64,000 nt of DNA from CAZMSQ01 sp964569025. GTDB lineage: Bacteria; Bacteroidota; Bacteroidia; Chitinophagales; Saprospiraceae. The stretch lies in assembly GCA_964569025.1 (NCBI GenBank), contig CAZMSQ010000005.1, forward strand, positions 47,282 through 111,281, given 5' to 3'. A model generated the notes under the pieces. That model saw only the letters and a list, made by a program, of their open reading frames with translations, did no database searches and was not told the origin of the DNA. Of this stretch, positions 34,947-43,516 are shown piece after piece (position 1 is the first letter of the stretch; each line of letters begins with the position of its first letter). The position numbers were made by a program, and so were the translations under genes.

Positions 34947-35480
34947 ATGAAACATTCCCTTCTCAGCAAGATGGATGTGCTGGATCAGGATCTGAACCGG
35001 CTGCTTGAAACGTTGCGTGAGTATACAGATGAGGAGCTAAACCGAAGCCCCGGCCCTGGCCGATGGTCGGCCTTGCAGGTCCTTCAGCATCTGATGCTGG
35101 CTGAAAACCTCAGCCTTAAAAGCGTTGAGCGGCGGCTTGGCCGCAGGCAGGCAGATGAAATCAATGGGACCAATTTGCTTACTGGAGGGAGAAGGATTGT
35201 GTTGGGATGGATATTAAGCCTGCCATTTGGCTGGAAAGCGCCGGAGGTAGTCGGCGGGGAGTCCTTTTCTGACCAGACCACCTTCTGGGCCGTTGCCCGC
35301 GAATACCGGCAGATCAGAATCTCGCTTCGTGAGCTGGTGCGCACTGTGCCGGAAGAATTCTACCACAAACAGCTTTACATGCACCCGATTGTGGGCAAAA
35401 TGGGTCTTTCCGGCATGTTGCACTTTTTCGACAGGCACTTTACGCGCCACCGCCGTCAAATTCTGCGAGCCTTGCGATGA
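34947..35480 (+). CDS. DinB-superfamily protein
   Basis: The 177-residue product starts at ATG 34947 (MKHSLLSKMDV), after AGGA at 34927. The four-helix DinB/YfiT fold is suggested by GPGRWSALQVLQHLMLAENLS, with a first histidine that can bind metal, and the final HFFDRHFTRHRRQI with two more. The three histidines are in the standard positions for a metal centre. Members include mycothiol/bacillithiol transferases; Bacteroidota members are mostly uncharacterised. It follows rimM by 19 bases and converges on aspC with 6 bases between stops. Confidence 0.82.
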   Translation: MKHSLLSKMDVLDQDLNRLLETLREYTDEELNRSPGPGRWSALQVLQHLMLAENLSLKSVERRLGRRQADEINGTNLLTGGRRIVLGWILSLPFGWKAPEVVGGESFSDQTTFWAVAREYRQIRISLRELVRTVPEEFYHKQLYMHPIVGKMGLSGMLHFFDRHFTRHRRQILRALR

Positions 35481-35486
35481 GCCGTT

Positions 35487-36686
35487 TCAGGGCGCATCTG
35501 TCAGCGCATTTTTGATGAGGTGAACCGCTTTGCGGAGATCCTCTTCTGAGGCTGCAAAGGAAATCCTAAAGCAATTCGGTGCTCCGAAAGCATCTCCTGC
35601 CACAAGGGCAACACCGGCTTCCTGCAACAGATACTCACAAAAGTCAGTTGCATTGCCAATGTGGTTCCCACGCAGCGTTTTGCCAAAAAAGGCGCTGATA
35701 TCAGGGAAAATATAAAATGCGCCTTTCGGATCGTTGACCCGCATTCCAGAAATCTCCTTGAGCAGATCGCGGACAAGATTTTTGCGTACCGCAAACGCAT
35801 TGTTCATTTCAATGGTTGGCCCGAGATCTGCATCAAGGGCTTCAACAGCAGCTATCTGTGCGAAGGTGTTGGCCCCCGACGTAAACTGTCCCTGAATTTT
35901 TGTGCATGCATCGGCAACCTGCTGCGGTGCAGCCATATAGCCCAATCGCCAGCCGGTCATAGCGAAGCCCTTTGAAAATCCGTTGACCACGATTGTCCTA
36001 TCTTTCATACCCGGAGCCTGAGCAATGCTGTGGTGGTGGCCGGAGAAATTGATGTATTCGTAGATTTCGTCAGAAATAACCAAAGCCTTGGGGTGGTCCC
36101 GAATGACATCTGCCAGGGCCTCAAGCTCCGCAGGTGTATAGACAGAACCGGTAGGATTGCAGGGGGAAGAAAAGAGAATGGCCTTGGTCCGGTCAGTCAG
36201 CGCTCCTGAAAGCTGGCCCGGGGTGACCTTGAAGTCCTGATCGATACCAGCTTCCAGAACCACCGGGGTGCCCTGCCCGATTCGAACGATTTCGAAATAA
36301 GATACCCAGTAAGGGGCAAAAATGATGACCTCATCACCGGGGTTCAGCAGTGCCATGCTCAGATTGGCGAGGGACTGTTTTGCCCCGTTGGAGACCACAA
36401 TCTGGGATGGTGAATATTGAAGCCCATTGTCGCGCTTGAGCTTCCGGCTGATGGCCTCACGCAAGGCCGGCATTCCGGGTACTGGCGAATATTTGGTATA
36501 CCCATCGGCCAAAGCCTTTTCTGCAGCTTTCTTAATGTGGTCCGGCGTGTCAAAGTCAGGCTCTCCAAGGCTCAAGTTGATGATTTGCCTCCCTTGCGCA
36601 GTGAGATCCCGGGCCAGTTGAGCCATTCTGATGGTATCAGATTCTTTCATGGTGATGACACGCTGGGCCAGATCGATGGATTTCAT
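35487..36686 (-). CDS. aspC: Aspartate/class I aminotransferase
   Basis: This PLP enzyme transfers amino groups between aspartate or a related amino acid and 2-oxoglutarate. The 399-residue protein has the AspC-type features INLSLGEPDFDTPDHIKKA, YTKYSPVPGMPALREAI, the PLP-contact FSSPCNPTGSVYTP, the Asp-binding segment VISDEIYEYINF, and the Schiff-base lysine in VNGFSKGFAMTGWRLGY at about residue 237. The Arg of the substrate carboxylate clamp is in the C-terminal NCFRISFA. It lies 35 bases downstream of the YrdC gene, with a TATCTTCG -7-like element in the gap. Confidence 0.92.
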   Translation of the reverse strand: MKSIDLAQRVITMKESDTIRMAQLARDLTAQGRQIINLSLGEPDFDTPDHIKKAAEKALADGYTKYSPVPGMPALREAISRKLKRDNGLQYSPSQIVVSNGAKQSLANLSMALLNPGDEVIIFAPYWVSYFEIVRIGQGTPVVLEAGIDQDFKVTPGQLSGALTDRTKAILFSSPCNPTGSVYTPAELEALADVIRDHPKALVISDEIYEYINFSGHHHSIAQAPGMKDRTIVVNGFSKGFAMTGWRLGYMAAPQQVADACTKIQGQFTSGANTFAQIAAVEALDADLGPTIEMNNAFAVRKNLVRDLLKEISGMRVNDPKGAFYIFPDISAFFGKTLRGNHIGNATDFCEYLLQEAGVALVAGDAFGAPNCFRISFAASEEDLRKAVHLIKNALTDAP

Positions 36687-36709
36687 AAACGTTCAAATTG
36701 ATTCTTGTG

Positions 36710-36717
36710 CGAAGATA
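36710..36717 (-). promoter_or_regulatory. Candidate -7 promoter element for aspC
   Basis: TATCTTCG followed by CAC on the minus strand. It differs from TAnnTTTG by one base. It is 24 bases before the aspC ATG, inside the gap after the YrdC gene. A very similar TATTTTCGCAC is upstream of leuS. Confidence 0.35.
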
Positions 36718-36721
36718 TCAG

Positions 36722-37333
36722 TCACAATTGGAAAATTCCCGCTCCCTCCCGAATTATTTCGGGACTGTCTCCGGTCAGGTCGACAACGGTCGATGGGGTA
36801 TTCCTGCCAATACCTCCGTCAATAATGATATCCACTTGCTTCCCGTAGAGATCCAGCATATCCTGAGGGTCGGTCAGGTATTCAGTAACCTGGTCATCAC
36901 CCTTGAGCGACATGCTCAGCAATGGCTTTCCGGTTTGCTCAATCAAATCGAGGGCGATTTTATTTTCCGGAATGCGAATCCCCACGGTTTTTTTCCGGTT
37001 TTTGAAAGCCTTAGCTTTCTGCCCGGCAGGAAGAATAAAGGTAAAGGGTCCGGGAAGATGGCGCTTGAGTATCCGAAAGACTTTGTTATCCAGTTGGACA
37101 GTGTACTCAGAAACCTGCGAAATATCCCTGCAGACCAATGTCATCATGGCTTCTTTGGGAGTGACCCCTCTCAAAGTGCAAAGGCGATCCATCGCTTTCT
37201 CTGAATCAACGCTGCACCCAAATGCATAGACCCCATCAGTAGGGTATACAATAATGCCATCCTGTTCAAGGGCTTGCGAAACTTGTGAAATTTTGCGGCC
37301 TTCCGGGTTTTCTTCATAAATGCGTAAGAGCAT
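36722..37333 (-). CDS. YrdC/Sua5-family threonylcarbamoyl-AMP synthase
   Basis: The enzyme makes threonylcarbamoyl-AMP from threonine, bicarbonate and ATP for tRNA t6A37. The 203-residue product has the single YrdC domain: GIIVYPTDGVYAFGCSV near residues 26-40, LPGPFTFILPAG in the middle, and IPENKIALDLIEQ. It lacks the C-terminal Sua5 extension, so it is the YrdC/YciO type. The near C-terminal IRE(G)AG motif is typical. Whether it is the essential TsaC or a YciO-like paralogue of uncertain role cannot be told from one gene. Confidence 0.85.
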   Translation of the reverse strand: MLLRIYEENPEGRKISQVSQALEQDGIIVYPTDGVYAFGCSVDSEKAMDRLCTLRGVTPKEAMMTLVCRDISQVSEYTVQLDNKVFRILKRHLPGPFTFILPAGQKAKAFKNRKKTVGIRIPENKIALDLIEQTGKPLLSMSLKGDDQVTEYLTDPQDMLDLYGKQVDIIIDGGIGRNTPSTVVDLTGDSPEIIREGAGIFQL

Positions 37334-37396
37334 AGGTGGTTATTTATTATCAAGTGATGGAATAGCTATCAGGCTTTCCGGGTGCAATAATAATAC

Positions 37397-37404
37397 TACT
37401 TTTG
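37397..37404 (+). promoter_or_regulatory. Candidate -7 promoter element for the DUF2141 gene
   Basis: TACTTTTG followed by G is an exact TAnnTTTG match, 33 bases before ATG 37430 and divergent from the YrdC gene. TTTC about 21 bases upstream could be a weak -33 element. Confidence 0.5.
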
Positions 37405-37429
37405 GTCCAATTTTTCAATTGAATTGGTT

Positions 37430-37900
37430 ATGTCCGCGGACAGTTTTCGCTCTCTTTTTTCATTCATTTTCCTTTGCAGTCTCTCCATTTTCACTGCCTT
37501 GGCCCAGCATGAAGCCCCTGGTCTGTTACCGGAGGCTGACCTGATTGTTGTCGTTGAGAATCTTCGCCTCACTGGTGGCACCCTCAGGGTCAGTTTATTC
37601 CAGTCAGAGTCTGGTTTTCCCGATGACCCCTCTCAGGCCGTTCTGTATGATACAGTAACGGTGAGGAGGGCGTATGAGGAATTACACTTCAGAGGACTGA
37701 CCCCAGGATTGTATGGATTAGGGGTACTCCATGACGAAGATGAAAATGGGGTAATGTCTTTTTCAACCTTTGGGATCCCAAACGAGGGTTATGCTTGTTC
37801 GAATAATGCCCGCGGATTTATGGGACCCCCAAAATTTCAGAAAGCTGCCTTTCAGGTCCCTCCCGGGGTGTCAGTACATCGGGTACGGATGCGGTACTAG
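37430..37900 (+). CDS. DUF2141 secreted protein
   Basis: A 156-residue protein with a signal peptide (LFSFIFLCSLSIFTALAQ). The mature part has the DUF2141 marks: LTGGTLRVSLFQSESGFP, the central GLGVLHDEDENGVMSFSTFG and NEGYACSNNARGFMGPPKFQKAAF. The family is of unknown function and is exported to the periplasm or outer surface in Bacteroidota and Proteobacteria. Start ATG 37430 is chosen over a TTG two codons upstream. It is followed by the 37919 hairpin. Confidence 0.85.
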   Translation: MSADSFRSLFSFIFLCSLSIFTALAQHEAPGLLPEADLIVVVENLRLTGGTLRVSLFQSESGFPDDPSQAVLYDTVTVRRAYEELHFRGLTPGLYGLGVLHDEDENGVMSFSTFGIPNEGYACSNNARGFMGPPKFQKAAFQVPPGVSVHRVRMRY

Positions 37901-37918
37901 GTCTGGAAAAAAGGCAAG

Positions 37919-37944
37919 TCATCATTCCCCGAAGGGAATGATGA
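37919..37944. repeat. Perfect 11-bp hairpin with CGAA loop
   Basis: TCATCATTCCC-CGAA-GGGAATGATGA is a perfect inverted repeat 19 bases after the DUF2141 stop. It is followed by AGATGCCGCAAGGTTTTTGAG, so it could end transcription of DUF2141, although the T-run is about 10 bases away. The string AAGATGCCGC next to it also occurs twice in the repeat cluster at 63660-64000, suggesting a dispersed repeat family. Confidence 0.75.
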
Positions 37945-38077
37945 AGATGCCGCAAGGTTTTTGAGAAGGCCTCAACGCTTTAGGACTTCCTGAGAAGAGG
38001 GATATTCCTGTAAACCGCAAGTGGCGGAATCCAGTGTTGATTGTGGCCCGGGTCATGATTTGCACAACTTCCGGACC

Positions 38078-41000
38078 TTAGTTCATTTTGAGTAGCCTGT
38101 ACACCGTTGGTACTGACTGATTGCCTCCTGGTAAAAATCGGAGTATGTACATTCCTGCTGGCAATTCACCCACCACAAATTCTTCGTTCAGCACTTGCCG
38201 GGCTGCATAGTCACGAGTTGCAATAAGTCGGCCCTCGGGTGAGTAGAGCTCGAGCTGTCCGGGGTGGGTCATTTTTCCTGCGGAGAATACCCTGAACGAC
38301 GCCTCGAAGGGGTTTGGATATACTGTCACCGGATCAGTGAGGCCTGCCGTCACGAATGCCTGAACTGTGTCTGAATACATCAGAAAATGTCCTCCATTTT
38401 CCACCTTGATGCGGTAGGTATTCGTGCCGTTGACAGGTTTGTGGTGATTCATTGAATACGCATTGGAGGGCGATCCGTTTGCTTTAGATGGCACCATATC
38501 AATGGGGTGGAAGTTTCTGCCATCTTCAGCGTGCTCAATCTGGTAGGCAACTTGCCCCATTTCATTGGCGGAGGTCCAATTCAGGAGTACGGAGCCATCA
38601 TACAGGGGTGTTGCCGACACATTAAGCAGGAGTGGCGGACAATCGCCTGTATCATAAGGGAGAACCGTGATAACAACTATGTTGGTTTCTTTGATAAATT
38701 CATCACAGTCGGCACGCCGTGCACATCTGATGTAGTATGTGGTGGTAGTGAGTACCGGTGGCTTGAAATAAGGTGTATTGGAGTTGGGAATGGGTATCCA
38801 TGTTTGCTGGTTGAACGGAACAGGGGATGTGCTGAACATCCAGATGTACTCTATTTCACCTAATCCGCCTGAAGCCGGGACAAGCTCGATGATGGTATCC
38901 GGCATAGTCCCGGCACAGATGATCTGGTTATACCCAATGACACCACCGAAATCCAGATCGAGGCATTCAGCAATGACCCCGATGTCGAACGACAGGTTAT
39001 CAGCCTGATCTTTGACGATCGTAAAGGGATCTGTGCAGCCAGTCAGGGTATCCACATCACTGTCAATAAAGTCATTATTGCCGATGTTCTTTGCTGTAAA
39101 GTAGAAATCTGGCGGCAACTCGGTGACGCAAATGCGATAATCGCCGGGGCTGACACAGGTAAAGAGATAATATCCGCTGTGGTTGGTCAGACGATAGTCC
39201 ACCATAATATCATCTGGCGTGTCAAAGATTTCGTCTGGTCCGGGAGCCATGAGGACGACCGGAATATTATGCAGACCAATCTCGTTGGCATCTTGCAGAC
39301 CATTTTCATTGTAATCTATCCAGACATAGTCCCCGATATTGATACAGGTATCGCAGATGTCAACAGCAAATAAGATCCCGTCCTGATCCATGTCACCGCA
39401 GATGGACCCTCCTCCGGGAGTAAGGTCTTTCCACAGTTGCGTGGCGTTTTCATAGGATGAAAGAATGGTATCGGCATTGAGCGTCAATGTATCGAAGACT
39501 ACTGTATGAATGGAGTAGGAACCTGTTTCGGATACCGTAAAAGAAGGAGTCGTGTGAATATCTACGAGCTTGTGGTCTGCTTTTTCCCCCAGCAGATACA
39601 GCACCCGAAAGCCATCGGGCACCGTTGCGGGAATCAGTGTGCTGGCAGAAAGAGACGCTGTTTGGTTTGGAAACAAACATACGTTGGAGAGGTCTGCCTG
39701 AATGATGCCGGCATCAGGGTCAAGAAGTGTCACGCTTGCACCGATCACATCGAGGTCTGCACAAATCGCTCCGCCTCCAGAACTGATTGCATTGAGTAGT
39801 ACGTCAAGAAGCGTTCCTGGCTGGAACGCGGAAGAGGGGAGGGTGGATGGGTCGTAAACCACTGTGTGAACGCTGAACTGGCCACCCGTGGTAACCACAA
39901 ATTCGGGCTGGGTGTTGGTTTGTTGAATTGTTTTTGGGGTGCCCGTAACGAGCAGGTAGGCCACCTCATAGCCTGCCGGAACAAATGGGGCTGAAGAGTG
40001 GGAGGCGGTGAGCAGAGTTGAGTCCGACCCAGACACGCAGAGCCCGCCATATGGAAGCTCGAGCTGCCCGGCATCTGGTTGTTGAGCTTTCACTGAGGCT
40101 CCATCACCGTCGAGGTCCGCGCAGAGTGGACCACCATTGACATTCAAAAGAGCTTGAATCTCAGCGATGGTTGTCAAACCCGGTGTAATTTGGGTCGTAC
40201 TGAAAGTGGAAGGGTCAAATACAAAGGAATGAACCGAATAAATACCACTGGAAAGAATGGGAAATTCAGGATTCGCACTAAAGGCGAGAATGACTTTATC
40301 TGGTCCCTCGCTCAGCAGATAGACCTGGGCAAATCCAAAAGGAAGGACGGCATCGCCGTTCGGGACAGGTGAAAAAACCGACGGGCCATCCAGACAGAGG
40401 GTGGTCGACGTGGCAGTCAGGGTGCCGGATTCGGGTTGGTCGACCCGGATTTCAGCACCTTCAGTGCCCACATCAGCACAATATGCAGCACTTGAGGAGG
40501 TAAGAACGTCTCGCAGCTGCTCAAGCGTTGTTGTTCCGGGAATTACCAGCTGTTGAAGCGATACTTGAAGTGGGTCAAATACAACGGGATAGACAGCATA
40601 GAAGCCGCCTGCAGTTACAGAAAATGCCGGTGTGGTGCCAGTTTGCACAATAATTTCATCTGGAAGGGATACAAGCACGAATTCTAGAGTGTAGCCAGTT
40701 GGGATGGAAGCATTTCCATCAGCAATCGCCAACAGGGTCCCTTGACCATCAGTCAGGCAGAGATTGTCAGCGAGAGCTGTAACCTGCCCCGCATCTGGGT
40801 CGCTAACGATTGCAATGGCGCCGTCTAAATCCAAATCTGCGCAAATCGGCCCACCCTGAGTCGCAATCATTGAAGCCAGGTCAGGAAGGGTAGTGAGGCC
40901 CAGATCGATCACTGACATTAAGTCGAGGGTTGCCGGGTTATAGACAAGCGGATGAATGGAATAAGTGCCACCGGATGAAACTGCAAAGTCTGGCGTACTG

Positions 41001-42856
41001 CTCAGATCAGCAATGACCTGAGCCGGTTGCCTGACGAGTACATATACCAATGTGTATCCTTGGGGTATTTCCTGATTCCCATCGGGAATGATGCTCAGGC
41101 CTGCAGACTGACCAGTCAGGCACAGTTGGGCATTGGCAAGGCTGACCGAGCCGGCGTCGGGGTTTTCGCCATCCACAACAGCATCGGCAAAAACTGTGCA
41201 CCCGTTTGCATCGGTTGCAGTAACAGACCATTGACCCGGGGCAAGCCCTGAAAGAGTCGATGAGGTGTCACCGGATTGCCATGTAAAAGAGACTGGTGCC
41301 AGACCATTCGTCACAGATGCTGAAACTGCACCTGTGAATCCGTTGCCGCACTCATCATCAGTGACTAAAATATCGAGGATTAAGGGCATTGGAGCACCCA
41401 CTATCAATGGCAGAACCGTTGAACAGCCGTTTCCATCGGTAACTGTAACGGTGTAAGGACCACCAGGTAAATTTGTGAGCGCGGCACTGTCAGCAGAGGG
41501 ATCGTGGCTCCAGTTAAAGGAGTAAGGGCCTGTCCCATTTACAGGTGAGACTGTCAGCGATCCGTCGGTGGCATCAGCACAGGAGGTGGAATCACTTGTG
41601 GCTGTTGCCTGAAGACCGCTGGGAGAGGCCTCGACTGTGATTGACTCAAATCCTGAACACCCCAGAGAGTCGCTCACTGTCACAGAGTATATTCCGGAGG
41701 ACAGCCCGTCAATTTCTGTGGATTGATCGCCGGTGTTCCAGAGAAACGTGTAAGGTGCAAGTCCGCCGACGACAGAATCGACCGAGGCCCCGGCATCGCC
41801 AGCATTGAGACAGGTCTCATCCGTCGCACTCAGTGTCAGGGCGATGGTATCTTTCGACCGAAGCAGGGCACTTCCGGTGGCCTCGCAGTCGTTTTGATCT
41901 GTGACAGTCAGACCATAACTCCCAACAGGCAAGCTGTTGACTGTCTGGCTGGTATCTCCAGTGCTCCATTGGAATGAATAGGGGGCTGTACCACCAACAG
42001 CCTCGCCAGTTAGGATGCCGCCCAGTCCGGTCAGGCAATTTATGTCTGTGGCTTGGATGTCGAGCGACAACTCTTGCGGTTGATTGACAGTACCCAATGC
42101 GATACCAGTACATCCGTTGGCATCTGTTACAGTAACACCATACAAGCCTGCTGACAGGCCGTTCAGGACATTGGTATCAGGAAAATTCGGATTGGTGTAA
42201 GTGAAAGAGAATGGGGCTGTGCCGGTCATGACCCCTATGTAAAGTGTCCCGTTATTGCCCCCGTAACAGCTCACATCCGTTTCAACCGGCATGGCCCAGA
42301 CACCTTCAGGAGAGACCTCGATGGTAACAAATCCTGTAGTCATACACCCGTTGGCATCCGTGATATCCACCGTGTACGTGCCAGCCGTAAGGCCATGGAT
42401 ATCTGGGGTGGTGTCTCCGGTACTCCAAAGCAGCGAATAGGGGCTTGTGCCACCGATGAGATTGACAAGGACAGCGTCGGCATCTGACGCCCCGGCACAA
42501 GTTTCATAGTTGGAGTTGATCATCCAAATGAGCTCCTGTGGCTCCTGAAGAGTTGCGCTACCACTCGCTGTGGCTCCAAGTGCATCAGTCACCGTGACAA
42601 CGTACGTGCCCGGACCAAGCCCGTCTATCACCATGGTGTCTTGGCCGGAATCCCACGAAAACTGATACGGTGGCTGACCGCCCGAAGCAAAGGCAGCCAC
42701 TGATCCGTCGTCAGAGCCATAGCAATCCGGCTGATCCGTTAATAAGTTGACAGATAAATCCTGTGCCCGGATCTGAGAAGTGAAGACAAACGCCAACACC
42801 GTGAAGCACCATAGTGCTTTGCATCTGAATACCGGGAGGGGGGCGGTATGTATCAT
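38078..42856 (-). CDS. Giant T9SS-exported surface protein with SprB repeats and a five-fold ~120-residue repeat
   Basis: The 1592-residue protein begins with a signal peptide (VLAFVFTSQIRAQ); ATG 42856 is preferred over a TTG start seven codons upstream. About residues 40-565 hold seven SprB-type repeats (for example GGTSPYSLLWSTGD, then GLTAGTYTVDITDANGC). About 565-1160 is five tandem units of about 120 residues, each with a CL...GYxxxYVLV core, a GxYSIHxxVxDP strand and an end such as GGPICADLDLDGA; no family name is known to me. Then an SdrD/Cna-B-like domain (IGDYVWIDYNENGLQDA), an Ig-like and an FN3-like region, and a T9SS type A sorting domain (VYPNPFEASFRVFSAG ... LPAGMYILRF). Adhesion or gliding are possible roles. 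Confidence 0.88.
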   Translation of the reverse strand: MIHTAPLPVFRCKALWCFTVLAFVFTSQIRAQDLSVNLLTDQPDCYGSDDGSVAAFASGGQPPYQFSWDSGQDTMVIDGLGPGTYVVTVTDALGATASGSATLQEPQELIWMINSNYETCAGASDADAVLVNLIGGTSPYSLLWSTGDTTPDIHGLTAGTYTVDITDANGCMTTGFVTIEVSPEGVWAMPVETDVSCYGGNNGTLYIGVMTGTAPFSFTYTNPNFPDTNVLNGLSAGLYGVTVTDANGCTGIALGTVNQPQELSLDIQATDINCLTGLGGILTGEAVGGTAPYSFQWSTGDTSQTVNSLPVGSYGLTVTDQNDCEATGSALLRSKDTIALTLSATDETCLNAGDAGASVDSVVGGLAPYTFLWNTGDQSTEIDGLSSGIYSVTVSDSLGCSGFESITVEASPSGLQATATSDSTSCADATDGSLTVSPVNGTGPYSFNWSHDPSADSAALTNLPGGPYTVTVTDGNGCSTVLPLIVGAPMPLILDILVTDDECGNGFTGAVSASVTNGLAPVSFTWQSGDTSSTLSGLAPGQWSVTATDANGCTVFADAVVDGENPDAGSVSLANAQLCLTGQSAGLSIIPDGNQEIPQGYTLVYVLVRQPAQVIADLSSTPDFAVSSGGTYSIHPLVYNPATLDLMSVIDLGLTTLPDLASMIATQGGPICADLDLDGAIAIVSDPDAGQVTALADNLCLTDGQGTLLAIADGNASIPTGYTLEFVLVSLPDEIIVQTGTTPAFSVTAGGFYAVYPVVFDPLQVSLQQLVIPGTTTLEQLRDVLTSSSAAYCADVGTEGAEIRVDQPESGTLTATSTTLCLDGPSVFSPVPNGDAVLPFGFAQVYLLSEGPDKVILAFSANPEFPILSSGIYSVHSFVFDPSTFSTTQITPGLTTIAEIQALLNVNGGPLCADLDGDGASVKAQQPDAGQLELPYGGLCVSGSDSTLLTASHSSAPFVPAGYEVAYLLVTGTPKTIQQTNTQPEFVVTTGGQFSVHTVVYDPSTLPSSAFQPGTLLDVLLNAISSGGGAICADLDVIGASVTLLDPDAGIIQADLSNVCLFPNQTASLSASTLIPATVPDGFRVLYLLGEKADHKLVDIHTTPSFTVSETGSYSIHTVVFDTLTLNADTILSSYENATQLWKDLTPGGGSICGDMDQDGILFAVDICDTCINIGDYVWIDYNENGLQDANEIGLHNIPVVLMAPGPDEIFDTPDDIMVDYRLTNHSGYYLFTCVSPGDYRICVTELPPDFYFTAKNIGNNDFIDSDVDTLTGCTDPFTIVKDQADNLSFDIGVIAECLDLDFGGVIGYNQIICAGTMPDTIIELVPASGGLGEIEYIWMFSTSPVPFNQQTWIPIPNSNTPYFKPPVLTTTTYYIRCARRADCDEFIKETNIVVITVLPYDTGDCPPLLLNVSATPLYDGSVLLNWTSANEMGQVAYQIEHAEDGRNFHPIDMVPSKANGSPSNAYSMNHHKPVNGTNTYRIKVENGGHFLMYSDTVQAFVTAGLTDPVTVYPNPFEASFRVFSAGKMTHPGQLELYSPEGRLIATRDYAARQVLNEEFVVGELPAGMYILRFLPGGNQSVPTVYRLLKMN

Positions 42857-43516
42857 AACCTGTTTATTCGCAATCAATACTGAATTGTGTGTCCACGCAG
42901 TATCATGGGGTCCTCTTAACGTGTGTTTTTATGAGCGGATGACGGATGGATACACCAGAAAGGGTGAGTTGAGAGCCGCTCTTCTCTGAAGAATACTAAT
43001 CTTCACTTGGTAAAGATATATTATTTGAAAGGGACTTCCAAAATCAAACTGTGTCTATTTTTGGCTCATCTCAAAAATTTTTGCCATCCGTTTGTGCTTT
43101 ATAAGCATGCGATTAGAGGAATCATGTGAAGATTCTTCAAATATTCTGATTCAATGTATTGAAAAAATCCAAAATAAAAAAGAAGAGAATGGGAATTATG
43201 ATTCTGTTAATCAGTAAATTGTGGTGATGTTGTGAAAAAAGAGATGGCCACTTGCTCAATCTTGAATCGGATGTAAAAATAACGCAAGTTATACACTATT
43301 GAAGAACAGCAGACTAACAAGTAAGAAAATTTTTTTATTTCTCTTGAAGACTCTTTTCCTTTATTTTTGTATTCATATTCCTCAATAATCAACTATTCTG
43401 ACCCTTTTTTGATCTCACATCATCCTTTTTGGGTATGTGTTATAAATTTTCCCTTCAAAAAATTTTGGGTCGCCTTTTTTCACCATTCTTTCTAACTTAC
43501 GATTTAATTGTATGCA
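42857..43516. other. 660-base AT-rich divergent intergenic region
   Basis: This spacer between the adhesin and dnaG is markedly AT-rich from about 43000 on, unlike its GC-rich surroundings. It holds a perfect palindrome TGAAGA-T-TCTTCA (43127-43139), GCTT-TAT-AAGC just before it, and a TATTTTTG -7-like element at 43372-43379 on the plus strand. Short open frames here look random and have no ribosome-binding context. I see no RNA gene. It probably holds the promoters of both flanking genes. Confidence 0.5.

Noticed and set aside
43207..43392. Short minus-strand frame in the AT-rich spacer
   Set aside because: AT-biased composition, no start context, and no recognised homology.
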